Source: Ceratothoa steindachneri (lineage: Eukaryota > Arthropoda > Malacostraca > Isopoda > Cymothoidae). From it: a stretch of DNA of 64,000 nucleotides. The notes beneath the pieces were generated by a model, which made no database searches, was not told where the DNA came from, and worked only from the letters and a program-made list of their open reading frames with translations. Positions within the stretch are counted from its first letter, which is position 1; the number at the start of each line of letters is the position of its first letter. Position numbers and translations under genes: made by a program. The stretch is from NCBI GenBank assembly GCA_963969495.1, contig OZ018321.1, positions 102,115,578-102,179,577 of the forward strand, given 5' to 3'. Of this stretch, positions 63,301 to 64,000 are shown piece by piece.

Positions 63301-64000
63301 AAACAACTAGACGAAACAATAGGCTTCTCACCCGTCGCCATAAAATTGTGCGCGCCTTATATTTTACTCGACCCGTTCATTTGCGGGGGACGAAAAAATT
63401 ATTGCCAATATCTAACCGCGATAAACCAGTAACAATTACTGTTCTGATCCACTCCCTGTTTGGTATCACAAACAATAGTACCTGGCATCTCTACCCAAAG
63501 GAGATGACCCTAGTCCGTTGGGCTCACCAGCGATTATCATACTGGCCTTTGTCTATTTGATTATTTGGTTGAGATCCGCTATGGCCAAGGCAGGATGGCG
63601 AACTACGCTACTACCTCTTATAACAGATGAATGGAGTAAAACACCAAAAGCCTCCTCTCTATGGTACTTGAATCAAAGAAACAACATGTAGCCCTCATTA
63701 TGTAATTATAAATATTGTTTAAAAATAGTTTCCCTCCTTAGGAAAAAGTAGATAGTAAATATGCAGACACAAGAGTCAAAAAGGGTTAGGATGGGTCTCT
63801 GTTTTGAACCACATGATAACATTACCATCTCTTGGTAAGCATTGGACAGGGAGAAGGCGAAAAACGAAAAAGAGATATAGAAACGGAATAATAGGGCAAA
63901 CTATTTTAATCCCTATATGAAAATGAATAAAGGAGTTGTATTTGGACCTGTGTCATAGAGCGCTTATGGCTAAAATGACTATAACGCTAATCACCAGCGC
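57372..64000. other. Unassigned 3' region with homopolymers and small islands
   Basis: About 6.6 kb without a recognised gene or element. Features seen: a C-run near 57797-57806; GTTAGGT-rich DNA at 58640-58880; a GC-richer patch at 59250-59400 within a 138-codon minus frame (59245-59661) that has basic residues and no motif; a GC-rich block 60990-61660 with a poly-C run of about 17 at 61482-61499; and a poly-T run of about 19 near 62721-62740. The open frames here are short and I support none as a gene. Confidence 0.45.

Overview
The window reads as intergenic DNA from an AT-rich, transposon-laden animal genome. It is most likely an arthropod, and a crustacean is plausible, but no host gene was found to settle this. 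The evidence is: long (TA)n microsatellites; GT-AG-like intron borders inside one transposase; and a mixture of Tc1, mariner, piggyBac, hAT, Jockey-like LINE, Ty3/Gypsy and Penelope-like elements, nearly all broken by stops and frameshifts. No bacterial-style operons, rRNA, convincing tRNA or CRISPR array is visible. Most open frames are chance frames or slices of decayed transposons.

Layout. 2.08-3.65 kb: a full-length but dead Tc1 element with about 110 bp inverted repeats. 5.0-6.5 kb: a 5'-truncated Jockey-like LINE. 10.9-11.3 kb: a CTAGGCTA-rich repeat. 11.46-11.73 kb: the tail of an IS630/Tc1/mariner transposase. 12.65-13.39 and 23.30-24.0 kb: two copies of one unidentified dispersed repeat. 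14.3-18.6 and 19.1-23.1 kb: two long copies of the same Jockey-like LINE clade, with gag-like ORF1, endonuclease and reverse transcriptase. 24-31.5 kb: mainly AT-rich spacer with a few protein-like islands. 31.6-37.0 kb: a Ty3/Gypsy element with unequal LTRs, a deleted reverse transcriptase core and no integrase. 37.16-37.69 kb: a Penelope-like fragment with a GIY-YIG endonuclease, bracketed by two TA arrays. 38.1-39.1 kb: a second Tc1 relic. 40.4-40.75 kb: a perfect 170-bp tandem duplication. 40.9-42.3 kb: a GC-richer orphan region with protein-like minus-strand frames. 42.8-46.4 kb: three minisatellites. 46.75-49.69 kb: a nearly complete piggyBac element with TTAA ends. 51.18-52.05 kb: the 5' end of a second piggyBac-like element. 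54.49-55.87 kb: a mariner nested inside a non-autonomous hAT-like element, each with its own target duplication. 56.49-57.37 kb: a TA-flanked inverted-repeat element of about 0.88 kb. 57.4-64 kb: unassigned.

No working pathway can be assembled, because the genes are independent selfish elements. Within an element the parts fit: LINE gag/endonuclease/reverse transcriptase, Gypsy gag-protease/RNase H, and transposases with their own terminal repeats. The least explained parts are the 41-42 kb orphan region, the integrase-less Gypsy element with a hairpin at its LTR end, and the repeated placement of TA arrays at transposon borders.
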